Source of the DNA: DATFVA01 sp963832355
GTDB taxonomy: Bacteria > Bacteroidota > Ignavibacteria > Ignavibacteriales > Ignavibacteriaceae
Direction: 5' to 3'
Assembly: GCA_963832355.1 (NCBI GenBank)
Contig: CAWHTX010000003.1
Location: forward strand, 62,001 to 126,000
DNA: 64,000 nt
Shown here: piece after piece, positions 52,478 to 61,411 of the stretch
Layout: each line of letters opens with the position of its first letter
Numbering within the stretch: the stretch's first letter is position 1
The notes under the pieces: generated by a model
Seen by the model: the letters and a program-made list of their open reading frames with translations, nothing else
Database searches by the model: none
What the model was told of the DNA's origin: nothing
Program-made: the position numbers and the translations under genes

Positions 52478-54496
52478 ATGAGATTATTAATTATCGTTTT
52501 ATTTTTTCTTTCTTCACGGCTTTTAGCCCAGGGATTTATTTGTGCTGTTGGTGGAGGAGGCGAGGATTATAACGATTGGAGTGATGAACCATACGGTTGG
52601 ATAGTTCAAAAATCCGACAGCGGAAAAATTATTATTCTCTCATACGCAGAAGGGGCAACAAACTGGCTTCCCAACTATTTTACCTGGCTTGGCGCAGATA
52701 CAGTTTATAATAAGGCCATTACTTCAACAGAACAGGCAAATTTACAATCAACCTATGATGAATTGATCACAGCAGATGCAATCTTTCTACGCGGCGGGGA
52801 TCAATGGCAGTATATTTCTAAATGGAGAGGCACCAAAACCGAAGATGCAATTCTATACGTTTATCAGCATGGCGGAGTAATTGCTGGTACCAGTGCCGGT
52901 GCTGCCGTTTTAGGTAACGTTGATTTTTCTGCGGAACATAATAGTGCAGTTCCACGTTCAGCTTTAATAAATCCCTTTGGCTATACAATTACTCTCGAAA
53001 ATGATTTTCTTAACCTTGTCCCGGATGTACTTTTTGATACTCATTTTATTGAACGCGGAAGATTCGGAAGACTGATTCCCTTCCTGTATAATTACCATTT
53101 CCAGGAAGGTATCGATCTAATGGGAGCGGGCATTGATGACCGGACCGCATTATGTATAGATAATAATGGGATCGGGACAGTTATGGGAAGCGGGGCTGTA
53201 GCCATATTCAGTGCAGATGAAAAAAGTCATTTCAGTTCCTATAGTTCAGGAAATTATATTATTGAAAACTTAAAATGTGATCAGCTTACAGAGGGATGGC
53301 AATATGATTTTATTAACAGGGAAATAGATTTCATTCCGCCAGGTGCATCTGAAGTTGACACAACAATCCAGCTCAATTTTCCAAAAACCGATCTGTGGAT
53401 GACTGCTGACAATTCGATAAGCGGTTCTTTAAATGAAGCACTAACATCATTTTTAACTCAGAATAATTCACAGGATATTGTTGTACTTTCACATCCAGGG
53501 TTTGGTCAGCACTTGGCGGAATTAACAGATTTCCTTGATCAGCATAATTTCTCATTTACAACCGTACTTCTGCAGGAATCAGAATTAAATAATACCACAG
53601 TCGCAGAACAAATAGAAAATTGCAGCTGTTTCATTGTTGCCGGAGATTCTCTACAGGTCTTAAGTATTTTAAATGATACAACTTATATAGTGCCGCAGTC
53701 TTTTTATCAAAAAATAAATAATAAAACACCTGTGTTTTTGTTTGGTAATAGTGGAAAAGTGGCAGGACAAAATTATATAGATGGAACAGACGATTACATT
53801 TATGCCTCTTTCTACGGTGAGATGACAAATAACCCTGGATTAGGACTGTTTGGGGATCTGATTTATCAGCCGCTTCTTTTTGATTCGGAAGACTATTACG
53901 AGAACCGGGTCTCAGCATTGTTATGGGGAATGATGCGAAACAGGGATAAAATCGGGATATACACGGATGGCCTTGCATACACGAGAATTAACAGCACAGA
54001 AAAATCAATCAGCAGCATATGTTCAGTCCCCGTAATCATTGTTGATGCTTCATCAACAACCTATGTCGATTCTTCTGCATATCATGCTTCTCAAAACAGC
54101 GGGACACGCCAGGTAGTTGCCATGAATAATCTTCGTTTTTCCCTTACTACTTACGATGGGCTTTCCTTTTCTTTAACTGAAAGAAAGTTTACCGAACCGT
54201 CATCAACAATTAATCCAAAAGAAAAAAAAGAATCAGGATTTTATCTTAAAAATATTTTCCCAAATCCATTTAACCCGTCAGCAAAAATTACTTTTAGATT
54301 GAACCACGCAGCCGGCATAAAAATTAAAGTCTATGATTTACTGGGAAATGAAATTAAGACCCTTGTTGAAGAATATAAAATGCCCGGTGAATATTCCATT
54401 TCATTTGATGCCGGTTCACTTCCGTCAGGAGTTTATTTTTGCAGGCTGGAATCAGAAGGTTTCGCTTCAACAAAGAAAATTATTTTATTGAAATGA
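52478..54496 (+). CDS. Surface cyanophycinase-like S51 enzyme with T9SS sorting domain
   Basis: A 672-residue secreted protein. Signal peptide to about residue 17 (LLAQ). An S51 domain covers about 20-260: 'ICAVGGGGEDYNDW', 'IFLRGGDQWQYI', nucleophile S139 in 'VIAGTSAGAAVLG', and 'LFDTHFIERGRFGRL' with H189. A second, unrelated-looking region (about 290-580) has no motif that I recognise. The final 80 residues are a T9SS sorting domain: 'LKNIFPNPFNPSAKITF', 'IKVYDLLGNEIKTLV', 'LPSGVYFCRLESEG', ending STKKIILLK. Surface or extracellular cyanophycin-type cleavage followed by uptake via the receptor upstream is a coherent model. The start is 4 bp after the PorV-like gene. Confidence 0.85.
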   Translation: MRLLIIVLFFLSSRLLAQGFICAVGGGGEDYNDWSDEPYGWIVQKSDSGKIIILSYAEGATNWLPNYFTWLGADTVYNKAITSTEQANLQSTYDELITADAIFLRGGDQWQYISKWRGTKTEDAILYVYQHGGVIAGTSAGAAVLGNVDFSAEHNSAVPRSALINPFGYTITLENDFLNLVPDVLFDTHFIERGRFGRLIPFLYNYHFQEGIDLMGAGIDDRTALCIDNNGIGTVMGSGAVAIFSADEKSHFSSYSSGNYIIENLKCDQLTEGWQYDFINREIDFIPPGASEVDTTIQLNFPKTDLWMTADNSISGSLNEALTSFLTQNNSQDIVVLSHPGFGQHLAELTDFLDQHNFSFTTVLLQESELNNTTVAEQIENCSCFIVAGDSLQVLSILNDTTYIVPQSFYQKINNKTPVFLFGNSGKVAGQNYIDGTDDYIYASFYGEMTNNPGLGLFGDLIYQPLLFDSEDYYENRVSALLWGMMRNRDKIGIYTDGLAYTRINSTEKSISSICSVPVIIVDASSTTYVDSSAYHASQNSGTRQVVAMNNLRFSLTTYDGLSFSLTERKFTEPSSTINPKEKKESGFYLKNIFPNPFNPSAKITFRLNHAAGIKIKVYDLLGNEIKTLVEEYKMPGEYSISFDAGSLPSGVYFCRLESEGFASTKKIILLK

Positions 54497-54569
54497 AAAT
54501 TGAACGAATAGAGCTACGGCAGACCGTGACTCATCGAAAATTCGAAACTTCTGCAAAAGGAATCTTTCA

Positions 54570-56063
54570 ATGAAACTTATACTGATAACACTTCTACTGA
54601 GTGCTGAAATGATATTTTCCCAGCAATTTCAGACGCCACTTGAAAAAAATAATTATGACAGCCTGACATCATACTCACAAATGATTTCTTACCTTCAGCA
54701 GACTATACAAAAAGATAAAAGAATTAAACTTGATTACATCGCAGAAACTATCAGGGGAAGGAAAGTACCTGTTTTGTTCATATCAGACGGTAAATTCGGC
54801 GAAGATACAGCAAAGATCAAAATTTTAATCTTTGCACAGCAGCATGGAAACGAACAGTCTGGTAAGGAAGGTGCGTTACTTCTTCTGGAAGATATTATGT
54901 CAGGCGAATTTGATGACTTCCTGCAGTCGGCCGACCTGATGCTGGTGCCGCAGATGAATCCCGACGGAGCGGCTGTAAATGAGAGAAGAAACGGCAACGG
55001 GGCAGACCTTAACAGGAACCACCTCATCTTAACACAGCCGGAAGTGATCGGACTTCATAAACTATTTAACAGATACTTTCCTGAAGCAACCCTTGACGTA
55101 CACGAATATTACCCTTACGGAGATGACTGGCTTGAATACGGTTACGTTAAAAACTTTGACGAGCAGTTCGGTGCAGCTACTGATATAAATGTATCGGCAC
55201 AGATCAGAGAATATTCAAATAAAGCATTCTTCCCATTTGCAGAAAATTATTTAAAAGACAGAGGCTATACATTTAATAATTATATTCTTGGAGGTCCCCC
55301 GGGAGTAAGCAGATTCAGACACAGCACAGTTGATATAAACGACGGCCGGCAAAGCTTTGGCATATTAAATTCTTTTTCTTTTATCCTTGAAGGTCTCAAC
55401 GGAAAGGATGCTTTCCTTGATAATATAAAACACAGAGCAGATGGACAGAAAACAGCAATGGAGGCCCTTATTAGCTTTGTTGTCAACAACAAAGATGTTA
55501 TTAAGATGATGGTTAAGAATGAAAGGGAAAAGCTCAGGAATTCGAAAGAAGGAGATCTCGTTGCGATCAGGATGGAGCATGTTAAAGCGGACAGCAGTTT
55601 AAAACTGAGGTTGAAATCGGTAAAAACAGGTGAAGATACTACAGTTATTGCGGAAGAATATCATTCAGTGGTTAAATCTGTAATGACAATTAAGAAGCCG
55701 GCTGGATACCTGGTCCCGAAGGATTCAATTAATCTGATCAGAATGCTCGATGACCATGGAATAACTTATGAAGCTTACAATAAAAGACCGCAGGATAAAT
55801 TTCAGAAATATTTTGTAGAAAGAATCGACTCCGTCTTTCTCGAAGAGCTTATGCTTCCCGATCCGATAATTAAAACTGAGATTTCAGATGATATCGATAA
55901 AGATCAATATTTCTTTGTGCCAATAAATCAACTGAATAGTAACGTACTGGTACTCGGACTTGAGCCCCAAAGTATGCTAGGTATAATCGTTTATGACGAG
56001 TATAAAGACTGGATACGGAAGCAAGAATATTATCCGATTATCAGGGTAATGACTGCTGATTAA
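54570..56063 (+). CDS. Secreted M14-family zinc carboxypeptidase
   Basis: A 497-residue M14 peptidase with a signal peptide (to about residue 18). Zinc ligands are H92 and E95 in 'QQHGNEQSGKEG' and H178 in 'TLDVHEYY'. Substrate-binding and catalytic residues appear in 'GADLNRNH' (about 144-151) and E274 in 'SFILEGLNGKD'. It would trim C-terminal residues from peptides outside the inner membrane. The C-terminal 200 residues carry a beta-rich domain seen in other secreted M14 enzymes. It ends the peptide island, tail to tail with the Rrf2 gene and overlapping it by 4 bp. Confidence 0.88.
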   Translation: MKLILITLLLSAEMIFSQQFQTPLEKNNYDSLTSYSQMISYLQQTIQKDKRIKLDYIAETIRGRKVPVLFISDGKFGEDTAKIKILIFAQQHGNEQSGKEGALLLLEDIMSGEFDDFLQSADLMLVPQMNPDGAAVNERRNGNGADLNRNHLILTQPEVIGLHKLFNRYFPEATLDVHEYYPYGDDWLEYGYVKNFDEQFGAATDINVSAQIREYSNKAFFPFAENYLKDRGYTFNNYILGGPPGVSRFRHSTVDINDGRQSFGILNSFSFILEGLNGKDAFLDNIKHRADGQKTAMEALISFVVNNKDVIKMMVKNEREKLRNSKEGDLVAIRMEHVKADSSLKLRLKSVKTGEDTTVIAEEYHSVVKSVMTIKKPAGYLVPKDSINLIRMLDDHGITYEAYNKRPQDKFQKYFVERIDSVFLEELMLPDPIIKTEISDDIDKDQYFFVPINQLNSNVLVLGLEPQSMLGIIVYDEYKDWIRKQEYYPIIRVMTAD

Positions 56064-56539
56064 TTTTCGTTTGTGAGGGGAGGTAATTCCTGGGTGAAAC
56101 TGGTTACAATAGAATAGACCTCGTCTTCGTTTCCAAGAAGATCCTTTAGTGTAAGTTTATCGAGAACGCTGTCGAGCAGTGACTGTACTTTACTCCACAG
56201 TGAACGAATAGAACAATCGATTGAATTGGTGCAGATATTCTGAATGCCTGAATGGATATCGCAGAAAGAAGATTCATAAAGCTTACCGCCCAGAGCCTCA
56301 AGTACATCCCCGATAACAATTTCATCAGGAAGACGGGATAGTTTGTAGCCGCCAGTTTGTCCCCGACTGCTTTCAATAAATTCACCGAGCCGAAGAATAC
56401 GAAGAAGTTTACCGACATGAGATGTAGATAAGCCTTCCAGCTCACTGATCTCGGGAATAGTTAATCCGTTAGGGGATTTGGATTTCGCTATCCTGATCAA
56501 ACATCTTAAACCATATTCTTCCTGGGTACTGAATTTCAT
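56060..56539 (-). CDS. Rrf2-family regulator with cysteine cluster
   Basis: A 159-residue Rrf2-family DNA-binding protein. The winged HTH reads 'LTIPEISELEGLSTSHVGKLLRILR' (26-50) with wing 'SSRGQTGGYKLSR'. Three cysteines at C93, C103 and C109 (C-x9-C-x5-C) sit where IscR-type sensors bind a [2Fe-2S] cluster, though the spacing differs from IscR (C-x5-C-x5-C). It is the last gene of the minus-strand suf block, 85 bp downstream of the bacilliredoxin gene. It most likely represses the suf operon when iron-sulfur clusters are plentiful; SufR is the functional analogue. Confidence 0.88.
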   Translation of the reverse strand: MKFSTQEEYGLRCLIRIAKSKSPNGLTIPEISELEGLSTSHVGKLLRILRLGEFIESSRGQTGGYKLSRLPDEIVIGDVLEALGGKLYESSFCDIHSGIQNICTNSIDCSIRSLWSKVQSLLDSVLDKLTLKDLLGNEDEVYSIVTSFTQELPPLTNEN

Positions 56540-56624
56540 TTTATCTTTTTTTCTTTATTAGTTCCGGGGCTGTCCAAAGAATGTCAATATCATCAACATT
56601 TCAGGAGCAGCCCCATATAAATTC

Positions 56625-57158
56625 TTATCCTTTATACAACGGGATCTTCGATCCGCACTGTACTGCATAAGTTACTTTTTCAAATACTTCAGGGGGAATT
56701 GAGGGTCCCTGTTTTGAACAGAGTTCATCGAATGCTTCCCTGAGATCCGAAGCAATTTCATCTGCAGAACGTCCTTCAATATTGTATCTCTGCATAAAGT
56801 ACATCAGCTGTCCGTTCTTAAAAATTGCTATACTTGGCGACGATGGCGGATATCCTTTTATATATTGTCTTATGCGGTCGACCGCCTCTCTTTCCTGTCC
56901 TGCAAAACCTGTAATCAGTTTGTCGGGAATAACACTATGCTGAAGTGCCAGCGAGACTCCCGGTCTTGCACTGCCCGCAGCGCATCCGCAGACTGAGTTA
57001 ATCATAACAAGCACTATCTGATCATCATTTACGTTTATTGCATCGTCAACATCCTGAGGTGTTAACATTTCTTTGAAGCCTACAGCGATTAGAGCATCTC
57101 TCATAGGCTGAACAGCATCCTGATCGTAAAGGGGGGGACGCGACATAATATTAAACAT
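56625..57158 (-). CDS. BrxA/BrxB-family bacilliredoxin
   Basis: A 177-residue YphP/BrxA-type protein. The active-site CGC motif is at 57-59 in 'MINSVCGCAAGSARPGV', and 'GYPPSSPSIAIFKNGQL' is the other family block. These proteins remove bacillithiol from mixed disulfides, and some act in sulfur or Fe-S metabolism. It lies 32 bp after the sufT-type gene in the suf operon, so a role in thiol protection during cluster assembly is likely. Whether this organism makes bacillithiol cannot be judged from the window. Confidence 0.9.
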   Translation of the reverse strand: MFNIMSRPPLYDQDAVQPMRDALIAVGFKEMLTPQDVDDAINVNDDQIVLVMINSVCGCAAGSARPGVSLALQHSVIPDKLITGFAGQEREAVDRIRQYIKGYPPSSPSIAIFKNGQLMYFMQRYNIEGRSADEIASDLREAFDELCSKQGPSIPPEVFEKVTYAVQCGSKIPLYKG

Positions 57159-57190
57159 ACTTTACTACTCCTATTTATTTTATTTATTTA

Positions 57191-57526
57191 TTATAACATT
57201 CCGAGTTCAAGCTTTGCGGCATCCGACATCATGTCTTTATCCCATGGCGGAGTCCAGACCAGCTCTACTCTAACATTTCTTACTTCGGGTATTGAGTATA
57301 CCTTTTCCTGTACTTCTCCCGGCAGTGACCCTGCAACAGGGCAGGCCGGTGAAGTTAAAGTCATCTTAACTATAACATTCCCCTCGTTATCGATCTGAAT
57401 CTCGTATATTAATCCCAGTTCAAAAATGTTAACAGGAATTTCGGGGTCATAGCAGGTTTTAAGCATTGCTATGATCTTTTCTTCAAGTTCCTGTTTGTTG
57501 ATCACTTCTGTTGTTTCTTTTTTCAT
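57191..57526 (-). CDS. sufT: MIP18/DUF59 iron-sulfur assembly factor SufT
   Basis: A 111-residue DUF59/MIP18 protein. The DPE motif (27-29), C62 in 'TSPACPVAG' and 'LVWTPPWDKDMMS' are hallmark features. SufT helps maturation of iron-sulfur proteins. A longer frame starts at 57595, but I start at 57526, where the ATG overlaps the sufU stop as ATGA; the upstream residues are sufU sequence in another frame. Part of the suf operon. Confidence 0.88.
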   Translation of the reverse strand: MKKETTEVINKQELEEKIIAMLKTCYDPEIPVNIFELGLIYEIQIDNEGNVIVKMTLTSPACPVAGSLPGEVQEKVYSIPEVRNVRVELVWTPPWDKDMMSDAAKLELGML

Positions 57527-57978
57527 TCTGTCGTTACGGTTTTGTTCTTTTCTTTCAAAGCCGAAATTAAAGTATGCCATGCTAAACTCGCACATTTTAC
57601 TCGTGAAGGAAATTCTCTCACTCCTGCAAACACGGCCAGCTTGCCGACTTCATCTGTGTTTACTTCCTCATCCATCTTTCCCGTGATCAGATGTTGAAAC
57701 TTCTTAAATATTTCTTCAGCCTCACCGATTGTTTTTCCTTTTACCATTGTGCTCATCAATGATGCCGAAGCCTTGGAAATAGCACATCCCGAGCCGACAA
57801 ACGAAATATCCTCAATCTTATCATCATCCAGTTTTACGTATACGTCAATCCTGTCACCGCAAAGGGGATTATAACCCTCGGCGTAGTGGTTTGCAGTTTC
57901 GAGCTTCTTAAAATTTCTCGGACTTTTATTATGGTCCAGTATTACCTGCTGGTAAAGTTCTCTTAAATCATTATCCAT
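57523..57978 (-). CDS. sufU: Fe-S cluster scaffold/sulfur acceptor SufU
   Basis: A 151-residue IscU-like protein of the SufU type. Ligands C40 and D42 in 'NPLCGDRID', C65 in 'GSGCAIS' and C129 in 'VKCASLAW' are present. The C65-C129 separation is longer than in IscU, matching the SufU insertion. SufU takes sulfur from SufS and passes it to the SufBCD complex. Start overlaps the sufS stop by 1 bp, and its stop overlaps sufT by 4 bp (ATGA). Confidence 0.92.
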   Translation of the reverse strand: MDNDLRELYQQVILDHNKSPRNFKKLETANHYAEGYNPLCGDRIDVYVKLDDDKIEDISFVGSGCAISKASASLMSTMVKGKTIGEAEEIFKKFQHLITGKMDEEVNTDEVGKLAVFAGVREFPSRVKCASLAWHTLISALKEKNKTVTTE

Positions 57979-59231
57979 CAGCTGAATGCCTCAATCACTT
58001 TTCTAATTCCCTTAACAAGAATATCTGCCTCTTCAACGGTATTATACATACCGAAAGAAGCACGGGATGTTGCGGGAATATTAAACCTGTCCATCAAAGG
58101 CTGGGTGCAGTGGTGTCCTGTCCGTACTGCGATTCCTTCGTAATCCAAAAAAGTTCCTACATCGTGGGGATGCACATTTTTCAGAACAAAGGAAATAACG
58201 CTGCTTTTCTCCGGAGCAGTTCCGATTATTCTTAGTCCCTCAACGTTCGATAATACATCGGTAGCATAATCCAGCACATGCTTTTCGTATTTTGAAATGG
58301 AGTCAAGACCGACAGATTTGATATAATCTATCGCTGCACCCATTCCGATAGCATCTGCAATATTCGATGTTCCTGCTTCAAACTTAAAGGGAAGTTCATT
58401 ATAAGTAGTTTTTGTAAAAGTTACTTTGGAGATCATATCTCCGCCTCCCATAAACGGAGGCATCTGTTCCAGTAAATTCTCTTTGCCGTAAAGAACCCCT
58501 ATGCCGGTGGGGCCGTATAGTTTATGTCCCGAAAAAGCGAAGAAGTCGCAATCCAGTTTCTGCATATCCACCTGAATATGACTTACAGCCTGGGCGGCGT
58601 CCAGCAGTACCGGAACTCCATGCTTATGGGCGATCTCTACTATTTTATCAACCGGGTTGATAGTTCCAAGTGAGTTGGAAACATAAACAACCGATATTAT
58701 CTTCGTGCGTTCTGTTATCAGCTTTTCAAACTCATCAGGAATTAATTCACCGGTATCTGTAATCGGGGCAACCTTCAGTACGGCGTTCTTTTCTGCCGCA
58801 ATGAGCTGCCATGGAACTATATTCGAATGATGCTCCATTCCGGTTATTAGTATCTCATCGCCTTCACCCAGATTGCTTCGTCCGAAACTGTTCGCAACGA
58901 GGTTAATTGATTCCGTAGTGCCCCGGGTGAAGATAATCTCTCTTTCACTCTTTGCATTTATATAATTCTTAACCTTTACTCTTGCTTCTTCAAAAGCCGC
59001 GGTGGCACGCTCACTTAACGTATGTACACCGCGGTGAATATTGGAATTCATCGAAGTATAATAATCGTTAAGTACATCTATAACCTGCTGTGGTTTCTGG
59101 GTAGTTGCTGCATTATCAAGATAACATAAAGGTTTCCCTCTGATCATAGTTTTGAGGATCGGGAAATCCGCTCTGATCTTTTTGATATCAAAATCAGTCT
59201 CTTTCGACAATATTTCTGTTTTCGTATTCAC
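57978..59231 (-). CDS. sufS: Cysteine desulfurase SufS
   Basis: A 417-residue group II cysteine desulfurase. The PLP lysine is K237 in 'FAFSGHKLYGPTGIGVLYG' and the active-site cysteine is C375 in 'RTGHHCTQPLM'. 'YLDNAATTQKP' near residue 37 starts the fold. It extracts sulfur from cysteine as persulfide for SufU. It is followed by sufU with a 1-bp overlap and preceded immediately by sufD. Confidence 0.95.
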   Translation of the reverse strand: MNTKTEILSKETDFDIKKIRADFPILKTMIRGKPLCYLDNAATTQKPQQVIDVLNDYYTSMNSNIHRGVHTLSERATAAFEEARVKVKNYINAKSEREIIFTRGTTESINLVANSFGRSNLGEGDEILITGMEHHSNIVPWQLIAAEKNAVLKVAPITDTGELIPDEFEKLITERTKIISVVYVSNSLGTINPVDKIVEIAHKHGVPVLLDAAQAVSHIQVDMQKLDCDFFAFSGHKLYGPTGIGVLYGKENLLEQMPPFMGGGDMISKVTFTKTTYNELPFKFEAGTSNIADAIGMGAAIDYIKSVGLDSISKYEKHVLDYATDVLSNVEGLRIIGTAPEKSSVISFVLKNVHPHDVGTFLDYEGIAVRTGHHCTQPLMDRFNIPATSRASFGMYNTVEEADILVKGIRKVIEAFS

Positions 59232-60563
59232 TTATTGTCCCGGGTTAAATTTATTTGTTAATATTTCTTCAAGATAATTTTTAATTGCTTCTACTTTAAT
59301 CGAATTGACAACATCACTGGCAAATGCGTGGATAAGCATTCCGCGTGCTGTTTTGTCTCCGATACCTCTTGACTTAAGGTAGAAAAGTGCCTCATCTTCT
59401 ATTTGTCCTATTGTTGCTCCGTGTGAACATTTCACATCATCGGCAAAAATTTCGAGCTGGGGTTTGGTGTTTACCAGCGCCCTGTCTGAGAGAATAATAT
59501 TATTATTTTCCTGGAAAGCATTTGTTTTCTGTGCATCAGGACGAACCATCACTTTTCCGTTGAAGACTCCCCGCGAATTGCCGTCTAGTATACCTTTGTA
59601 ATGCTCGTGGCTGTTGCAGTAAGGTTTAGCGTGATCTATCATAGTATGAACATCGAAAAGCTGCTCGCCGTCGATCATAAATAATCCGTTCAACATACAT
59701 TCGCCGCCGGTATCATTAAATCTTGTGTTAAAATCATTTCTGCTCAGGCCGGCACCAAAGGAGATCATATTAGAGCTGAAATTACTGTTACGCTCCTGGT
59801 CGACTTCCATCCTGGCAATATGGAAAGCATTTTTGTTCTCATCCTGAAGTTTAATATGATCCAGCACAGCATTTTCATCAGCAAATACTTCTGTCACCGT
59901 ATTGGTGAAATAAATTCCTTCATCCAGGGATGCATAATGCTCTATTATAGTAGCCTGCGAGTTTTTGCCGGCAACGAAAAGGTTCCTCGGCTGGCTCAGG
60001 ATTTTCTCATTCCCTGCAAAACCGAGATATAAAATATGAATCGGTTCTTCAATTATCTTTCCATCGGGTATATAAACGAAAGCACCATCCTTTGTATAAG
60101 CGGTGCTTAAAGCCGTAAAGATCTGCTCTTTATAATCGGCGTACCGGCTGAAATGTTTCTGAACGATCTCAGGATGATTATCGATAGCATCGGCTATGCT
60201 CCCGGTGATAACGCCCTTCGGCAGATCCTTAATATCAGACAATTCATCCGAATAGAAACCATTGACGAAAACCAGCAGAGAATGCTCAAGTGCATTAAAT
60301 AAAAATTGTTTGATCTTTGAGGCATCCACTGATGTGCTCTTCCTTGCAGGAATAAATGTATGTTTGAGAAGGGGAGCGATGCTGGTGTATTTCCATTCTT
60401 CATTCCTGGTAGTAGGGAATTCCAGTTTTGAAAAATTTGAGAGAGCATCCTTACGGATCTTATGAATGGGAGTTGAAGCCCCTCCGTTAAGACTGTTCTC
60501 AAACTTTCCGAAGTTTTCTATGTAGAAGCTTTTAATATCTTTTAATTCTAAGGTATCAGTCAT
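59232..60563 (-). CDS. sufD: Fe-S assembly protein SufD
   Basis: A 443-residue SufB/SufD family protein. The C-terminal half holds the parallel beta-helix core ('FNTRFNDTGGECMLNGLF', 'SHEHYKGILDGNSRGVFNGKVMV', 'KCSHGATIGQIEDEALFYLKSRGI'), and the conserved His of 'CSHGATIG' is present. SufD pairs with SufB and SufC in the scaffold complex. The gene directly adjoins sufS (0-bp gap). Confidence 0.93.
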   Translation of the reverse strand: MTDTLELKDIKSFYIENFGKFENSLNGGASTPIHKIRKDALSNFSKLEFPTTRNEEWKYTSIAPLLKHTFIPARKSTSVDASKIKQFLFNALEHSLLVFVNGFYSDELSDIKDLPKGVITGSIADAIDNHPEIVQKHFSRYADYKEQIFTALSTAYTKDGAFVYIPDGKIIEEPIHILYLGFAGNEKILSQPRNLFVAGKNSQATIIEHYASLDEGIYFTNTVTEVFADENAVLDHIKLQDENKNAFHIARMEVDQERNSNFSSNMISFGAGLSRNDFNTRFNDTGGECMLNGLFMIDGEQLFDVHTMIDHAKPYCNSHEHYKGILDGNSRGVFNGKVMVRPDAQKTNAFQENNNIILSDRALVNTKPQLEIFADDVKCSHGATIGQIEDEALFYLKSRGIGDKTARGMLIHAFASDVVNSIKVEAIKNYLEEILTNKFNPGQ

Positions 60564-60594
60564 TTTTGATTTTCTGTTTTTAGTTCTGCTTTTA

Positions 60595-61359
60595 TTAGTC
60601 TTCGACTAACTGTTTCTTATGGTCCTTTAACCAGTCGTATCCTTTTTCCTCAAGCTCAAAGGCGAGATCTTTTCCGCCTGATTTAACGATCCTGCCGTTA
60701 TAAAGTACATGTACGAAATCAGGAACAATATAATTAAGGAGACGCTGGTAGTGGGTGACAACGATAGTAGCGTTATCTTTATTTTTTAATTTATTCACGC
60801 CGTTTGCAACGATCTTAAGTGCATCGATATCCAGTCCTGAATCTGTTTCATCAAGTATGCTTAGTTTCGGTTCAAGAACAGCCATCTGAAAAATCTCATT
60901 TCTCTTTTTCTCACCGCCGGAGAAACCTTCGTTTACCGCGCGTGACAACAATTTCTGATCGAGTTCAACGAGCTTCATTTTTTCTTTGATAAGAGAAAGA
61001 AATTCCATCGCATCAAGTTCTTCCTCGCCGCGGTATTTTCTGATTTCATTCAGGGCTGTCTTGAGCAGGTTGGTGTTGCTTACACCGGGCAGTTCAACAG
61101 GGTACTGGAAGGCGAGGAAGAGACCCTCGCGTGCGCGGTCTTCCGGAGAAAGCTCGAGGATGTTTTTACCATTATAAATCACCTCACCTTTTGTAATATC
61201 GTATTCCTCCTTACCGGCCAGAACCTGAGCAAGGGTGCTTTTACCGGAACCATTTGGTCCCATTATAGCGTGAATTTCACCGGCTTTTACCTTCAGATCA
61301 ATTCCTTTCAGAATTTCTTTGTTCCCGATATTCACGTGCAGATTTTTAATTTCTAACAT
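60595..61359 (-). CDS. sufC: Fe-S assembly ATPase SufC
   Basis: A 254-residue ABC-type ATPase. Walker A GPNGSGKST (34-42), signature FSGGEKKRNE (146-155), Walker B 'LSILDETDSGLDID' with D170-E171. The FSGGE form of the signature is specific to SufC. It powers conformational changes in SufB-SufD. The frame extends upstream to 61386, but I start at 61359 because AGGAAAG lies 6 bp before that ATG and 'MLEIKNLHV' is the conserved start. Confidence 0.94.
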   Translation of the reverse strand: MLEIKNLHVNIGNKEILKGIDLKVKAGEIHAIMGPNGSGKSTLAQVLAGKEEYDITKGEVIYNGKNILELSPEDRAREGLFLAFQYPVELPGVSNTNLLKTALNEIRKYRGEEELDAMEFLSLIKEKMKLVELDQKLLSRAVNEGFSGGEKKRNEIFQMAVLEPKLSILDETDSGLDIDALKIVANGVNKLKNKDNATIVVTHYQRLLNYIVPDFVHVLYNGRIVKSGGKDLAFELEEKGYDWLKDHKKQLVED

Positions 61360-61411
61360 TATTTTCTTTCCTGTTTCTGATTTCAATTTTAATCTTTAAA
61401 TTTTTGAACCC

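Noticed and set aside
57527..57595. Upstream extension of sufT (start at 57595)
   Set aside because: The extra residues are sufU coding sequence read in another frame; the ATGA overlap at 57523-57526 gives the natural start.
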